64,000 nt of DNA from Reclinomonas americana ATCC 50394 (Eukaryota > Jakobida > Jakobea > Jakobida): NCBI GenBank assembly GCA_048213135.1, contig PS015010.1, positions 124,001-188,000 on the forward strand, given 5' to 3'. Below are positions 37,606 to 46,224 of the stretch, piece after piece. The notes below the pieces were generated by a model that did no database searches, was not told where the DNA came from, and saw only the letters and a program-made list of their open reading frames with translations. Position 1 is the first letter of the stretch. Every line of letters starts with the position of its first letter. The translations under genes were made by a program, and so were the position numbers.

Positions 37606-37651
37606 AAAAGGATCGAAATCCACAAAATATCAGGATTTAGATCCTTTTTTA
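37606..37651 (+). terminator. Terminator of ilvE
   Basis: A 16-nt arm (AAAAGGATC-g-AAATCC) pairs with GGATTT-a-GATCCTTTT, with one mismatch and an 11-nt loop, and is followed by more T. Confidence 0.85.
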
Positions 37652-37652
37652 T

Positions 37653-37683
37653 TTTGGAATATGATTAACAGGTCATACCTTTG
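37653..37683 (+). promoter_or_regulatory. rpsL promoter
   Basis: TTTG (37653-37656), exactly 19 nt, TACCTTTG (37676-37683): a perfect Bacteroidota promoter. The leader to the ATG at 37708 is about 20 nt. Confidence 0.85.
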
Positions 37684-37707
37684 CCGTCCGAAAAATAAAA
37701 GGTCAAC

Positions 37708-38088
37708 ATGCCTACAATACAACAATTAGTAAGAAAAGGAAGAGAAATTATTAAAGCGAAAAGCAAATCCAGGGCGCTGGATGCTTGTCCGCAACGCCGT
37801 GGTGTTTGCACCAGGGTATATACCACAACCCCTAAAAAGCCGAACTCTGCGCTTCGTAAAGTGGCTAAAGTGCGTTTGACCAACAAGATCGAGGTTATCG
37901 CCTATATCCCGGGTGAAGGTCACAACCTGCAGGAGCACTCCATCGTACTGATCCGTGGCGGAAGGGTAAAAGATCTGCCGGGTGTACGTTACCATATCGT
38001 ACGTGGCAGCCTTGATACTGCCGGTGTAAAAGACCGTAAGCAGAGCCGCAGTAAATACGGAACTAAAAAAGAAAAAGCTAAGAAATAA
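37708..38088 (+). CDS. rpsL: 30S ribosomal protein S12
   Basis: This 126-residue decoding-centre protein shows [31 protein letters not shown], and [20 protein letters not shown] followed by [11 protein letters not shown]. The lysines whose mutation gives streptomycin resistance in other bacteria (in TPKKPN and GRVKDLPG) are unchanged. It leads the short rpsL-rpsG unit. Confidence 0.99.
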   Translation: MPTIQQLVRKGREIIKAKSKSRALDACPQRRGVCTRVYTTTPKKPNSALRKVAKVRLTNKIEVIAYIPGEGHNLQEHSIVLIRGGRVKDLPGVRYHIVRGSLDTAGVKDRKQSRSKYGTKKEKAKK

Positions 38089-38093
38089 AAATT

Positions 38094-38124
38094 TCGCCGG
38101 TCATGAGGGTTAATCCCCGGCCGA
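38094..38124 (+). other. Hairpin between rpsL and rpsG
   Basis: TCG-CCGG (38094-38100) can pair with CCGG-CCGA (38117-38124), leaving one bulged base and a 16-nt loop. No T-tract follows, so it is more likely to be a processing or regulatory stem than a terminator. Confidence 0.35.
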
Positions 38125-38140
38125 CAAAAAATATATAACA

Positions 38141-38608
38141 ATGAGGAAGACACAACCGAAAAAGATCCCTTTAGCACCAGATCCAAAGTTTAACGACAAA
38201 CTGGTTACGCGTTTCGTGAACAACCTGATGTGGGCCGGCAAAAAAAGCGGTGCTTATATCATTTTTTATGACGCGCTGGACAAAGTGGCCAAACAAACTG
38301 GCGAAGACGGTTATGAAGTATGGAAAAAAGCCCTGGCTAACATTACGCCTGGTGTTGAAGTACGCAGCCGTCGTATCGGTGGAGCTACTTTCCAGATCCC
38401 TTCCGAGGTTCGTGCCGACAGGAAGATCTCATTGAGCATTAAATGGATGATCAGGTACAGCCGCGAACGTAATGGTCGCAGCATGGCTGATAAACTGGCC
38501 AACGAAATCGTTGCTGCCAGCAAAGGTGAAGGCGCCTCTTTCAAAAAGAAAGAAGATACCCACCGTATGGCTGAAGCGAACAAAGCTTTCGCTCACTTCA
38601 GGATCTAA
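38141..38608 (+). CDS. rpsG: 30S ribosomal protein S7
   Basis: This 155-residue primary 16S-rRNA-binding protein has [18 protein letters not shown] at its start, [40 protein letters not shown] and the C-terminal [20 protein letters not shown]. It is followed by a strong terminator rather than by fusA, which is the usual next gene. Confidence 0.98.
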   Translation: MRKTQPKKIPLAPDPKFNDKLVTRFVNNLMWAGKKSGAYIIFYDALDKVAKQTGEDGYEVWKKALANITPGVEVRSRRIGGATFQIPSEVRADRKISLSIKWMIRYSRERNGRSMADKLANEIVAASKGEGASFKKKEDTHRMAEANKAFAHFRI

Positions 38609-38638
38609 TCAACGATTCAACGATCTCTATATAAAAAG

Positions 38639-38668
38639 TCCCCTTCCAAAAGAAGGGGATTTGTTTTT
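38639..38668. terminator. Bidirectional terminator after rpsG
   Basis: An 8-bp perfect stem (TCCCCTTC / GAAGGGGA) with a CAAAA loop is followed by TTTGTTTTT on the plus strand and has AAAAA before it. It serves rpsG and the convergent AraC gene. Confidence 0.88.
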
Positions 38669-38684
38669 ACGGGAATGGAAGCCT

Positions 38685-39686
38685 TTACGCGATCGACCGC
38701 AGGAGACTCATCTCACTGGGCAATACGCCGTAATATTTTTTAAATACACGGGAAAAACAGTTGATCTTATTATAACCCAATGTATAAGCTACTTCAGAAA
38801 CCGATTTGTGATCAACACAAATAAGATCCTTACCCACAGCCATCTTCTTCTCCAGGTAATACTGGTAAATACTTTTTTGATATACTGTTTTAAAATGTCT
38901 TTTCAATGTGGCGCTGCTCATATTGAATAAGGAAGCCAGCTCGGCAATATTGGGCATTTGTTTATCGTAATATTCGCTGATCTTTTTTTCGACCGCGGCC
39001 ATTTGCGGATCAATCGGCAGTTGCTGGGGTGTAACGCGGTGGCTCATGATCCTGTCGAGGAAACTGTTGATGAGCTGCAGGCTCATTGTCCGGGCATGCA
39101 GCAGCGGGAAATGGTCTTGGCTCATTTCCATTGATAACCTGGAAGCCAGTTCATGCTGCTCCCGGTTGATCAGTTGCGTGATCACGCTTGGCTGGTAGCG
39201 GCTTTGCAATTGATCCAGCAATAGGGAAACCAGTTCGCTTGCTTCTGTAAAATTGGTCTCCAGCCAGCGTTTGGAAAAGATCATCACCAGGCGGTTGATC
39301 CAGCGGCCGTGCGGGACAATCGCGTGGCGGCTGAAATCGGTGGAATAAAGCATGGCGCTGTTCTCGGAAATACAGGCAGAATTGCCTTTAACACGTGGAA
39401 GAGGAACCGGCGTACAATCCCTGTTGGAAGCAAGTGAAAATACGAGCTTGAACATGGGTTGATCCGATTGGGTATCTGCAAACCATTTATACAGGATGTC
39501 TTCGTAAAGAAATACATGATAAAAACGGAGGCAGCAATCTTCTTCGAGGAATATACTTTTTACAGTTCCGGAGCCGATGGTTTCGGGGAGGTCCACTTTG
39601 TTATTAATCAGTGGCACTTTCAGGTCGAAGGACAGCTGTTGCATGAATTCATGCAACGCATTTGTGGCATAGGTATAGGTTTTCAT
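38685..39686 (-). CDS. AraC-family transcriptional regulator
   Basis: This 333-residue protein has an unrecognised N-terminal sensing part (about 1-225) and a C-terminal double helix-turn-helix AraC domain (about 228-333). Seen there: PNIAELASLFNMSSATLKRHFK, then SVSEVAYTLGYNKINCFSRVFKKYYGVLP. Such proteins activate or repress nearby operons in answer to a small ligand. It is divergent from the FG-GAP gene across 223 nt and could control it. No ligand can be inferred. Confidence 0.92.
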   Translation of the reverse strand: MKTYTYATNALHEFMQQLSFDLKVPLINNKVDLPETIGSGTVKSIFLEEDCCLRFYHVFLYEDILYKWFADTQSDQPMFKLVFSLASNRDCTPVPLPRVKGNSACISENSAMLYSTDFSRHAIVPHGRWINRLVMIFSKRWLETNFTEASELVSLLLDQLQSRYQPSVITQLINREQHELASRLSMEMSQDHFPLLHARTMSLQLINSFLDRIMSHRVTPQQLPIDPQMAAVEKKISEYYDKQMPNIAELASLFNMSSATLKRHFKTVYQKSIYQYYLEKKMAVGKDLICVDHKSVSEVAYTLGYNKINCFSRVFKKYYGVLPSEMSLLRSIA

Positions 39687-39842
39687 TTTGATCAGATTTA
39701 GGGTCTTCGGATAAGAGATCGGATAAATACACGACTAAGGTATGAGTAAAAATCCTCACATCAAAATTGTTTTTACGCGATTTTGATCTGATTGGGGAGT
39801 AGAATGACTGAATTGGGGACCATAACGGCTGTTTAGCGGTTC

Positions 39843-39850
39843 TATGTTTG
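39843..39850 (+). promoter_or_regulatory. -7-like element upstream of the FG-GAP gene
   Basis: TATGTTTG matches TAnnTTTG, 59 nt before the ATG at 39910. A TTG occurs at 39813-39815 but the spacing (27 nt) is too long, so a regulator may be needed. The rest of the divergent gap (39687-39909) shows nothing else clear. Confidence 0.35.
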
Positions 39851-39909
39851 TACTGTATTTCTTATTGAACACATAGGAGAACCTTTAATCACCTAATCTC
39901 AACACCATT

Positions 39910-42900
39910 ATGAAAAGACGACTACTCATGTCGTTGGTAGTACTGTATCCATTTCTTAGCTCCAAACCTCAAAATCCACTACCTCCGACTACACCCGCAG
40001 CGTTAAAAACCGACATTATTAAAAAAACTTCCGCTTCCCTGCCCTCTTCAGCAACAGGGGATTGGATGTCGGCTGCGCAGGAGCAAATCGCTGATCTTGA
40101 ATACCATTTTAAACCATTTGACGGTGTTTACGGTGCCGCTAACCGTAAACAAAGGCTGGGTTTTGCAGTTTCCGCAACGGTAATGACCAGCCGGCCCATT
40201 CGTTTTGGTACGCAGCAGGACCAGTCCTGGCAATCGTCCATTACGTTGAAAACCATCGGCAGGGGCGGCAGCAACGGATTTTCCGCCACGCCGCAGGTAT
40301 CTGCCGGTAACAAAAGACTGGCTTATGATTTCGGCGATGTTGTTGTTGAATACCTCAACAGCGAAGCCGGCCTCCGCCAGAATTTTATTGTAAAACAACG
40401 CCCCGAAGGCGACCAGTCCTTACGGGTAAAGCTGTGTATTGAAGGCGACCTGGTTCCGGCCATGAAGAACAATACCCTGCAACTGCTGGCGGGCACAAAA
40501 ACGATCCTGGAATACGACGGACTTAAAGTATGGGATGCCAATGGAAAAATACTTGATGCCCATATGGAACTGTCGGGCGACAGGGACTTACTGTTAATAG
40601 TCAATGATGAACAGGCAACTTACCCGGTTACTATCGATCCCCTTACGCATGCATCGGAATGGGCGACCACCGCGGTAGGTCTTTTACCCGGATTACTTAC
40701 TAACCTGCAGTTACAGGTAGATGCACTGTACGCTTACAGCATCGCCGGCGTAGGCGACGTGAACGGCGATGGTTATGATGACGTGGCCATTGGTGCACCC
40801 GGCACTATTGATGTGATCGCAGGTCCCACCACCGTTGCAGGTGCCGGAGCGGTATTCGTGTATTTCGGCTCAGCAACCGGTTTGTCAACAACACCCCAAA
40901 GAACATTAAGAGCCAGTACAGCCATCACCAATGCGCTTTTTGGTTTCAGTATAGCCGGTGGTAATGTGACCGGCGATTCAAAAAAAGATATTGTTGTAGG
41001 CGCACCCGGCGAGTCGTATTCTACTGCCGTAAGTGGCATACCTTCTACTGCCACTGTTACAGCGGGGAAGGTATACGTGTTCAATGGCAGCGACCTGGCA
41101 GCAGGAACCACCACACCATTGGCTTCCTTATTCCTGAACGGTTCTGCCTTCTTCAGTAATGGCGTTATCGGCGTATTGCTGGCCAACGTGGGCGTTAATG
41201 CCCTGTTTGGTTTCTCCGTAGCTGTTACGGAAGATATGGCCAGCGACGGACTGGGAGAGATCATAGTAGGATCACCCGGATACCAGGGTGTGCAATTACT
41301 CGATGTACGCAGTGGCGCTGCTTTTGTTTACTACTCTTCAAATATCGGTTCCAATACGCCTGTGAAACTAACTGCCCCTACCTTACTCGGCTTCCCTGGC
41401 CTGGTGAATATTGATGGCCTTTTGTTTGGTTTCAGTGTAGATGGCGCCGGCGATTATAATAAAGATACCAGGCCCGATGTTGTAGTGGGTGCTCCGGGAG
41501 GACTTAATCTAGGTTTATCCGGATTTCTGGGTGGTAGCGCCTATGTGTACACTGGAAATGGTGCCGGTGTAAATACTGCTATCACAACACAACTTACAGC
41601 ATCCGGGCCTTTATTGGGTTCGGTGGCCAATCTTTTTGGTTACTGCGTGAGAGGCGTTAAGAATGTAAGTGGCAGCCGCACAGGTAATATCCTGGTAGGC
41701 GCCCCGGTAGGCAGTGTACTCAGCGATGTGCTGGGCGGGCTGCAGTTGAAAACGGGTAACCTGAATGTGTTCCCCGCTAAAGTGAGTCCTGCTGCCAACG
41801 AAGTGCCGGCACAATCCTTCACTTCGCCAAGGGCTTCCAGCCTGCTGGCCATACTAAATCTTCAAACACTGAATGTGAGCGCCATGTTCGGCGCCTCTAT
41901 CGATAATGCATTTGACGCCAATTGCGATGGCATCGCGGATATTATTGTGGGCGAACCTTTGTCAACCGGTGTGGGCCTTATAGGTGCCAACGCGGTAGGA
42001 GGTTCAGCGTTTATATTTACCGGTACTGCCGGCGGTACTTACAATACCACACCCTACTGGTCGCTGGAAAACACCGTTTCCCTCGACCTGGGTATCAATG
42101 CCGGAAGCCTGGTAGGTTTCAGCGTGGCGGGTGTGGGTCATATCCGCGGGCCATTGAAAAGCTCACGCGTACTGGTAGGCGGACCCGGCAAGGCGCTCGA
42201 CTTTGGTACCGGCCTGCTCAACCTGGGCAATACACTGGGTACGCTGTTCAGCTTTACTGCCGGTAACAACGGCCTGGGTAAAGCCTATGCATTTGGCTTC
42301 GGCTGCGACGTGGTAATGAATCCCGATATCAACGTAACCCACATCAATGTACCTGTTAACGGCAACGTCAATACCAACGATGCTTTCCCTGGTGGCATGA
42401 GTTATTCCTATTCCACACCGGTAGCCAACCCCGGCAACCCCGCAGGCGCTACTATCAATATGAACAGCGACGGTACGTATACGTTCACGGCTACTACAGC
42501 AGGTGTATACCTGTATGAAGTGCCTGTATGTATTACCGGGATCGGTTGCACCAATATACAACTGAAAATCACTGTGCTGGATCCGGGCAGTAAACAAAAG
42601 CCCCCGGTAGCCAATACGGATATAGCTGTTACCAACAGCAATACAGCCGTTGTGATCAACAGCCTGTACAACGATGCGTCCGGCAACACCGGCGGTTCAC
42701 TTAACCCCGGCAGTGTAACGGTTACTACTGCGCCTGCGCATGGTACCACTTCTGTCAACAGCCTTACCGGCGCCATCACTTACACGCCGGCTAATGGTTT
42801 TGAAGGAATGGACACACTTACCTATACCGTTTGCGACAACACGCAACCTGTAGCGTTCTGTTCCAATGCGCAACAGATTATTACGGTAAGGCCGCCTGCC

Positions 42901-43650
42901 TTTGCCAATACCACCGAGGCTGATGATGACCACGTGAACCTGGCGCCCAATACATCTGCCAGCGGCAATGTAAAAACAAACGATGTGGATCCCGAAGGCA
43001 ATACGCAAACTATAATAGCGCAGAATACCACCATACCGGGTAAGGGTACATTTGTACTCAACACCGATGGCTCTTATACTTTCACACCGGTTACCAATTT
43101 CACAGGTCCTGTATCGTTTGTATACACCACCTGCGATAATGGTACGCCACAGGTATGCGCCAACGCTACGGTTTACTTCGCCGTTACACCCGTTACGAAT
43201 CCTGACCTTACACCAACAAGCAGGATTGCCAACGGTACGTTCATCAGGAGTGCCGCAACAACCAGGAATTTCGTGATAGAGGTGAATGAAATATGGGGCA
43301 ATACCATTGATAATAATGCAGTACCGGTTACGGTTGAACTGTCCAAGTCTGCCGACTTTAATTATGTCTTTAACCCGGCAGCTACCACTACAACGGTTCC
43401 GGCAAGCATTACAATCAATAACCCCGACTGGGATCTTATCGTGAATGATGCCACGCATATGGTGTTCAGGTTGAAAACCGGCGCCAATATTTCGCCGTAC
43501 AACACGTCACGCATAGGGTTAAGCATGCAGGTATCAGCGGGTGCTGCTATCGGCACACAAAATGCTGTGATTACGCTGGACAACGGTTCAGGTACAGAAC
43601 TGGTTTACAACAACAACCAGGTAGTCAGGATCCTGAACATTGTGCAGTAA
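39910..43650 (+). CDS. FG-GAP (integrin-like) seven-bladed propeller protein with Ig-like repeats
   Basis: This 1246-residue exported protein has a short signal peptide (about 1-18). An N-terminal beta-rich part (to about 270) precedes seven FG-GAP repeats (about 277-745), such as YSIAGVGDVNGDGYDDVAIG and FGFSVDGAGDYNKDTRPDVV, which would make a calcium-binding seven-bladed propeller. Then come three cadherin-like/Big_9 modules (about 800-1090; VNTNDAF, SDGTYTFTA, NGFEGMDTLTYTVCDN) and a final beta domain. Unlike its neighbours it lacks a T9SS sorting domain. Adhesion or surface binding is likely. The next gene starts 26 nt later. Confidence 0.88.
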   Translation: MKRRLLMSLVVLYPFLSSKPQNPLPPTTPAALKTDIIKKTSASLPSSATGDWMSAAQEQIADLEYHFKPFDGVYGAANRKQRLGFAVSATVMTSRPIRFGTQQDQSWQSSITLKTIGRGGSNGFSATPQVSAGNKRLAYDFGDVVVEYLNSEAGLRQNFIVKQRPEGDQSLRVKLCIEGDLVPAMKNNTLQLLAGTKTILEYDGLKVWDANGKILDAHMELSGDRDLLLIVNDEQATYPVTIDPLTHASEWATTAVGLLPGLLTNLQLQVDALYAYSIAGVGDVNGDGYDDVAIGAPGTIDVIAGPTTVAGAGAVFVYFGSATGLSTTPQRTLRASTAITNALFGFSIAGGNVTGDSKKDIVVGAPGESYSTAVSGIPSTATVTAGKVYVFNGSDLAAGTTTPLASLFLNGSAFFSNGVIGVLLANVGVNALFGFSVAVTEDMASDGLGEIIVGSPGYQGVQLLDVRSGAAFVYYSSNIGSNTPVKLTAPTLLGFPGLVNIDGLLFGFSVDGAGDYNKDTRPDVVVGAPGGLNLGLSGFLGGSAYVYTGNGAGVNTAITTQLTASGPLLGSVANLFGYCVRGVKNVSGSRTGNILVGAPVGSVLSDVLGGLQLKTGNLNVFPAKVSPAANEVPAQSFTSPRASSLLAILNLQTLNVSAMFGASIDNAFDANCDGIADIIVGEPLSTGVGLIGANAVGGSAFIFTGTAGGTYNTTPYWSLENTVSLDLGINAGSLVGFSVAGVGHIRGPLKSSRVLVGGPGKALDFGTGLLNLGNTLGTLFSFTAGNNGLGKAYAFGFGCDVVMNPDINVTHINVPVNGNVNTNDAFPGGMSYSYSTPVANPGNPAGATINMNSDGTYTFTATTAGVYLYEVPVCITGIGCTNIQLKITVLDPGSKQKPPVANTDIAVTNSNTAVVINSLYNDASGNTGGSLNPGSVTVTTAPAHGTTSVNSLTGAITYTPANGFEGMDTLTYTVCDNTQPVAFCSNAQQIITVRPPAFANTTEADDDHVNLAPNTSASGNVKTNDVDPEGNTQTIIAQNTTIPGKGTFVLNTDGSYTFTPVTNFTGPVSFVYTTCDNGTPQVCANATVYFAVTPVTNPDLTPTSRIANGTFIRSAATTRNFVIEVNEIWGNTIDNNAVPVTVELSKSADFNYVFNPAATTTTVPASITINNPDWDLIVNDATHMVFRLKTGANISPYNTSRIGLSMQVSAGAAIGTQNAVITLDNGSGTELVYNNNQVVRILNIVQ

Positions 43651-43676
43651 TATTTCACCATTTAAAATCTAAGAAG

Positions 43677-44753
43677 ATGAAAAGCTCTATCAAAAATTTT
43701 ATTCAGTGGTGTTACAGCCACGCACACAAAGCATTCGCTATTACCATTTTAATTTGCTCGGTGCAGGCAAATGCACAGATACTTCCCAATGCCGTTAACG
43801 CTGATCCTGCCGTAGTTTCCATTGCGCAGATACCCAGCAGCCCCAATATCATTGGCAACGCTTTATTGCAATTCAGGTTTGCCAACCAGTCGCTTTCCAG
43901 CAACTCCACCGGCCAGATACCGGTAGCCAGCATACGTCTCACCATTTCGTTCCCGGGGAAATTTGCATTCACTTCGGTGAATTCCATCCCCAAGTTCATT
44001 GTGGAGGATTACGACGATCAGCCTTTTGGTGTGGTGCACCTGGTCAACAACCAGCTTATTTTGGAAGGTGAGCAGATTGACCTGCTGCTCAATGTAAGGG
44101 GCACGGAAACAGGGGCCGGTACGGTGACTTTCAATGCCGACCGCATCACTCCCATTATTGTGGCCAATACATCAACCGCCAATGATAATACCCAGGCCAT
44201 CTTCACCACTACCGGTGTATTGCCGCTTAAGCTGACCAGCTTCTCCGCTATGGGCGTTGGTTGTTCAGCCAGGATATCCTGGACCACAACGGAAGAAGTG
44301 AATGTAGCCCGTTATGATGTGTTACGCAGTACCGATGGCGGCAATACCTTCATCACCGTTGGTACCGTGCCGGCAACAATAGGATCGGGGGATAAGAGTT
44401 ACAGCTATACCGACCAGATGCAGGGCACGGCTGCTCACCTGTACCGCCTGAAAATGGTAGATAAGAACGGAAGCATAAGCTACAGTTCCATAGCCCGTAT
44501 CAACTCGGGTTGCCAGGCAGACAATGGTTATGTAAAAGTATATCCATCACCTGCCAGGTCACTGATCACACTCAATGTATCCAATGAAGGACTGATGGGT
44601 ACAAGAGCGAGTATGATCGACATGAGCGGACGTACGGTAAAAATGTTCATGATCAGCGGAACCGCTACACCCATTCCTGTGGGCGACCTGCTGGCGGGCA
44701 TGTATATGATCCGGTTGTCTGACAACACAACAGTAAAATTCATTAAAGAGTAA
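43677..44753 (+). CDS. Secreted protein with T9SS type A sorting domain
   Basis: This 358-residue protein has a signal peptide (about 1-34, ending ANAQ), a beta domain (about 35-175), and a fibronectin-like segment (about 180-275; LTSFSAMGVGCSARISWTT, ARYDVLRSTDGG). The Por-type C-terminal sorting domain (about 283-358) has VKVYPSPARS, MSGRTV and GMYMIRL. It would be exported by the T9SS and anchored. Its position 26 nt after the FG-GAP gene suggests an operon in which the FG-GAP protein, lacking a sorting domain, may rely on it. Confidence 0.88.
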   Translation: MKSSIKNFIQWCYSHAHKAFAITILICSVQANAQILPNAVNADPAVVSIAQIPSSPNIIGNALLQFRFANQSLSSNSTGQIPVASIRLTISFPGKFAFTSVNSIPKFIVEDYDDQPFGVVHLVNNQLILEGEQIDLLLNVRGTETGAGTVTFNADRITPIIVANTSTANDNTQAIFTTTGVLPLKLTSFSAMGVGCSARISWTTTEEVNVARYDVLRSTDGGNTFITVGTVPATIGSGDKSYSYTDQMQGTAAHLYRLKMVDKNGSISYSSIARINSGCQADNGYVKVYPSPARSLITLNVSNEGLMGTRASMIDMSGRTVKMFMISGTATPIPVGDLLAGMYMIRLSDNTTVKFIKE

Positions 44754-44805
44754 GAACGACTTAGGAGCAAGGATTGGATCCTATGTTTATCGTCAATCAA
44801 CTACT

Positions 44806-44836
44806 GGCCTGGGTTGTCTAGCCCGGGCCACTTTAT
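44806..44836 (+). terminator. Terminator of the FG-GAP/T9SS operon
   Basis: GGCCTGGG (44806-44813) pairs with CCCGGGCC (44822-44829), with one G-U pair and an 8-nt loop, followed by ACTTTATT. Confidence 0.65.
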
Positions 44837-44840
44837 TGAT

Positions 44841-44887
44841 GGAAATGAAGGAGTGAAGGAAGGAAAGAAGGAAGGAATGAAAGAATG
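44841..44887 (+). repeat. Purine-rich GGAA/GAAG simple repeat
   Basis: A 47-nt stretch is made almost only of G and A with GGAAG, GAAGG and GGAAA units. It precedes the DUF4268 gene by about 30 nt. Such tracts can vary in length by slippage. Confidence 0.6.
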
Positions 44888-44915
44888 TTGTGCAGGCCAT
44901 CCTTAATTTTGCAGT

Positions 44916-45356
44916 ATGTATTCTCAAAAAGAGGCGTCAGCATTACGGGAGGAATTCTGGACAGTATTCGGAAAATATATGTCGCCGGTATTGCCCGCCG
45001 GCGGAGAAGCCATTAACTGGGTGAATTATAAAACCGGGCAAAAGTACATCCGCTTTACGATGGACGCCGGTACCCGGGACGCGTTTATCTCCATCGTTTT
45101 TCAGCACACCGATGAAACGGAAAGGAAAGAAGCGTTTGGTAAGATGAAGCTGCTGAAAGATGAACTGGAAGGGGAGTGGCAGTGGGAAGACCGGTATACC
45201 GATGAACATGGCCATGTGATGAGCCGGGTGTTCGCGACCATTCACCAGGTGTCGGTATTGAACAAAGCCGACTGGCCCGCGCTGATCTCATTTTTCAAAC
45301 CCAGGCTGGTGGCACTGGATCGTTTCTGGAACGATAATCAATTCATCTTTGAATAA
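44916..45356 (+). CDS. DUF4268 family protein
   Basis: This 146-residue cytoplasmic protein matches the DUF4268 fold: KEASALREEFWTVFGKYM, NWVNYKTGQKYIRFTMDA, AFISIVFQHTDETER, and a C-terminal FKPRLVALDRFWNDNQFIFE. The family is related to nuclease-fold domains found in restriction systems, but stand-alone copies in Bacteroidota have no known activity and no partner is encoded here. TAATTTTG at 44904-44911, 4 nt before the ATG, is a candidate -7 element. Confidence 0.85.
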   Translation: MYSQKEASALREEFWTVFGKYMSPVLPAGGEAINWVNYKTGQKYIRFTMDAGTRDAFISIVFQHTDETERKEAFGKMKLLKDELEGEWQWEDRYTDEHGHVMSRVFATIHQVSVLNKADWPALISFFKPRLVALDRFWNDNQFIFE

Positions 45357-45410
45357 AGAATCCGGCCTCTTATTTCCAACTTAACATATTTATACCCGTG
45401 GTTCGTCTGC

Positions 45411-45438
45411 AAAAGCAGAACGATATTGTTCTGTTTTT
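45411..45438 (+). terminator. Hairpin before the small heat-shock gene (terminator or leader structure)
   Basis: CAGAAC (45416-45421) and GTTCTG (45428-45433) form a 6-bp stem with flanking AAAAG and TTTTT. It could end the DUF4268 transcript. It also lies only 17 nt before the Hsp20 start, so if transcription begins upstream it would be part of that leader. Confidence 0.55.
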
Positions 45439-45450
45439 AAATCAACAAAC

Positions 45451-45849
45451 ATGTACTACAATCAGTCATGCGCCGCAAAAGGCGAACAACACGGGTACAG
45501 GCACCGGCACCTGTATAACCGTACGATGCAACGAGCCGCCGTTAATGTGTACAGAACGGAGAACAGCTTTGAGATGCTGGTATTCGCACCCGGTCGTATT
45601 AAGGAACATTTTAAGCTGGATGTAAAAGGCAACCGGCTCACGGTTTCCTATCTTCCGCCGGAAGGTTTTCCCCGCCCCGAATGGATAGTGAGAGAGTACA
45701 GCCGTGGCGGTTTCGAAAGGAGTTTCCTGCTGGATGAAGCGGTAGACACGGCAGCCATCAGCGCGAAGTACGTAGATGGTGTACTGCAGGTGAGCCTTCC
45801 GTTGCTGCCTGAAAGTGAGGCCGGCAAAAGGAGCATTGAAGTGAATTGA
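45451..45849 (+). CDS. Small heat-shock protein, Hsp20/alpha-crystallin family
   Basis: This 132-residue ATP-independent holdase chaperone has a short His/Arg/Cys-bearing N-terminus (1-28). The alpha-crystallin domain (about 29-122) has AVNVYRTENSFEMLVFAPG, FKLDVKGNRLTVSY, GGFERSFLLDEAVD and the signature GVLQVSLP. An IxV motif (SIEVN) ends the chain. The alternative start is Met26 (45526), which would leave the crystallin domain alone. The divergent N-terminus is unlike the common Bacteroidota Hsp20. It has its own terminator. Confidence 0.85.
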   Translation: MYYNQSCAAKGEQHGYRHRHLYNRTMQRAAVNVYRTENSFEMLVFAPGRIKEHFKLDVKGNRLTVSYLPPEGFPRPEWIVREYSRGGFERSFLLDEAVDTAAISAKYVDGVLQVSLPLLPESEAGKRSIEVN

Positions 45850-45865
45850 GTTTTTTAATGAGCAG

Positions 45866-45895
45866 GGCGGCAGCAGCAATGTTGCCGCCTTTTTT
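45866..45895 (+). terminator. Terminator of the Hsp20 gene
   Basis: GGCGGCAGC pairs with GTTGCCGCC (9 bp, one G-U) with a 6-nt loop, followed by six T. Confidence 0.88.
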
Positions 45896-45953
45896 ATGTT
45901 GTAAGGCCTTGTTATCAGCACTTCTGCCGGGCCGCAAAACTTTCCACCAGTCA

Positions 45954-45983
45954 TTGCCTGATAATAAAAAATCCTTACCTTTG
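45954..45983 (+). promoter_or_regulatory. fusA promoter
   Basis: TTG (45954-45956), exactly 19 nt, TACCTTTG (45976-45983): a consensus Bacteroidota promoter. It places the fusA transcript start near 45986-45988, about 235 nt before the ATG. Confidence 0.8.
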
Positions 45984-46224
45984 CGGCGCTAAAAGCTTCA
46001 GCAATGATAGGTAGGCGTTGAACTATTTAGCATTATATGAGAGCGTAATATATCATATCAAACCCCGAACCAGTTAAAAATCAACAGGTTCTGCTACGGG
46101 GACGCTATGCTCAGCAGCGATTTAACAGTACAAGTGAGTGACACAACGATGTCGAAAGCAGTACCACTGCCGGGCAAAAAATAATATTCATAATTTTTAA
46201 TTCATAATTCATAATTAAAATACA
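45984..46224 (+). promoter_or_regulatory. Long fusA leader with nested pairing, short ORFs and TTCATAATT repeats
   Basis: The leader between the promoter and the fusA ATG shows: a nested pairing of GTTAAAAATC (46073-46082) with GATTTAAC (46119-46126), enclosing CTGCT (46091-46095) and AGCAG (46113-46117); a complete 11-codon reading frame at 46149-46184 (MSKAVPLPGKK) ending 40 nt before fusA; and three copies of TTCATAATT at 46187-46195, 46201-46209 and 46208-46216. Other fully matched genes here have leaders under 30 nt. Regulatory function is inference. Confidence 0.45.

Noticed and set aside
37708-38088. Possible streptomycin-resistance form of S12
   Set aside because: The lysines in TPKKPN and GRVKDLPG are both wild type.
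42697-43458. 253-codon minus-strand frame opposite the FG-GAP gene
   Set aside because: Cys/Arg/Ile-rich, no recognisable motif, contained within a well-supported gene.
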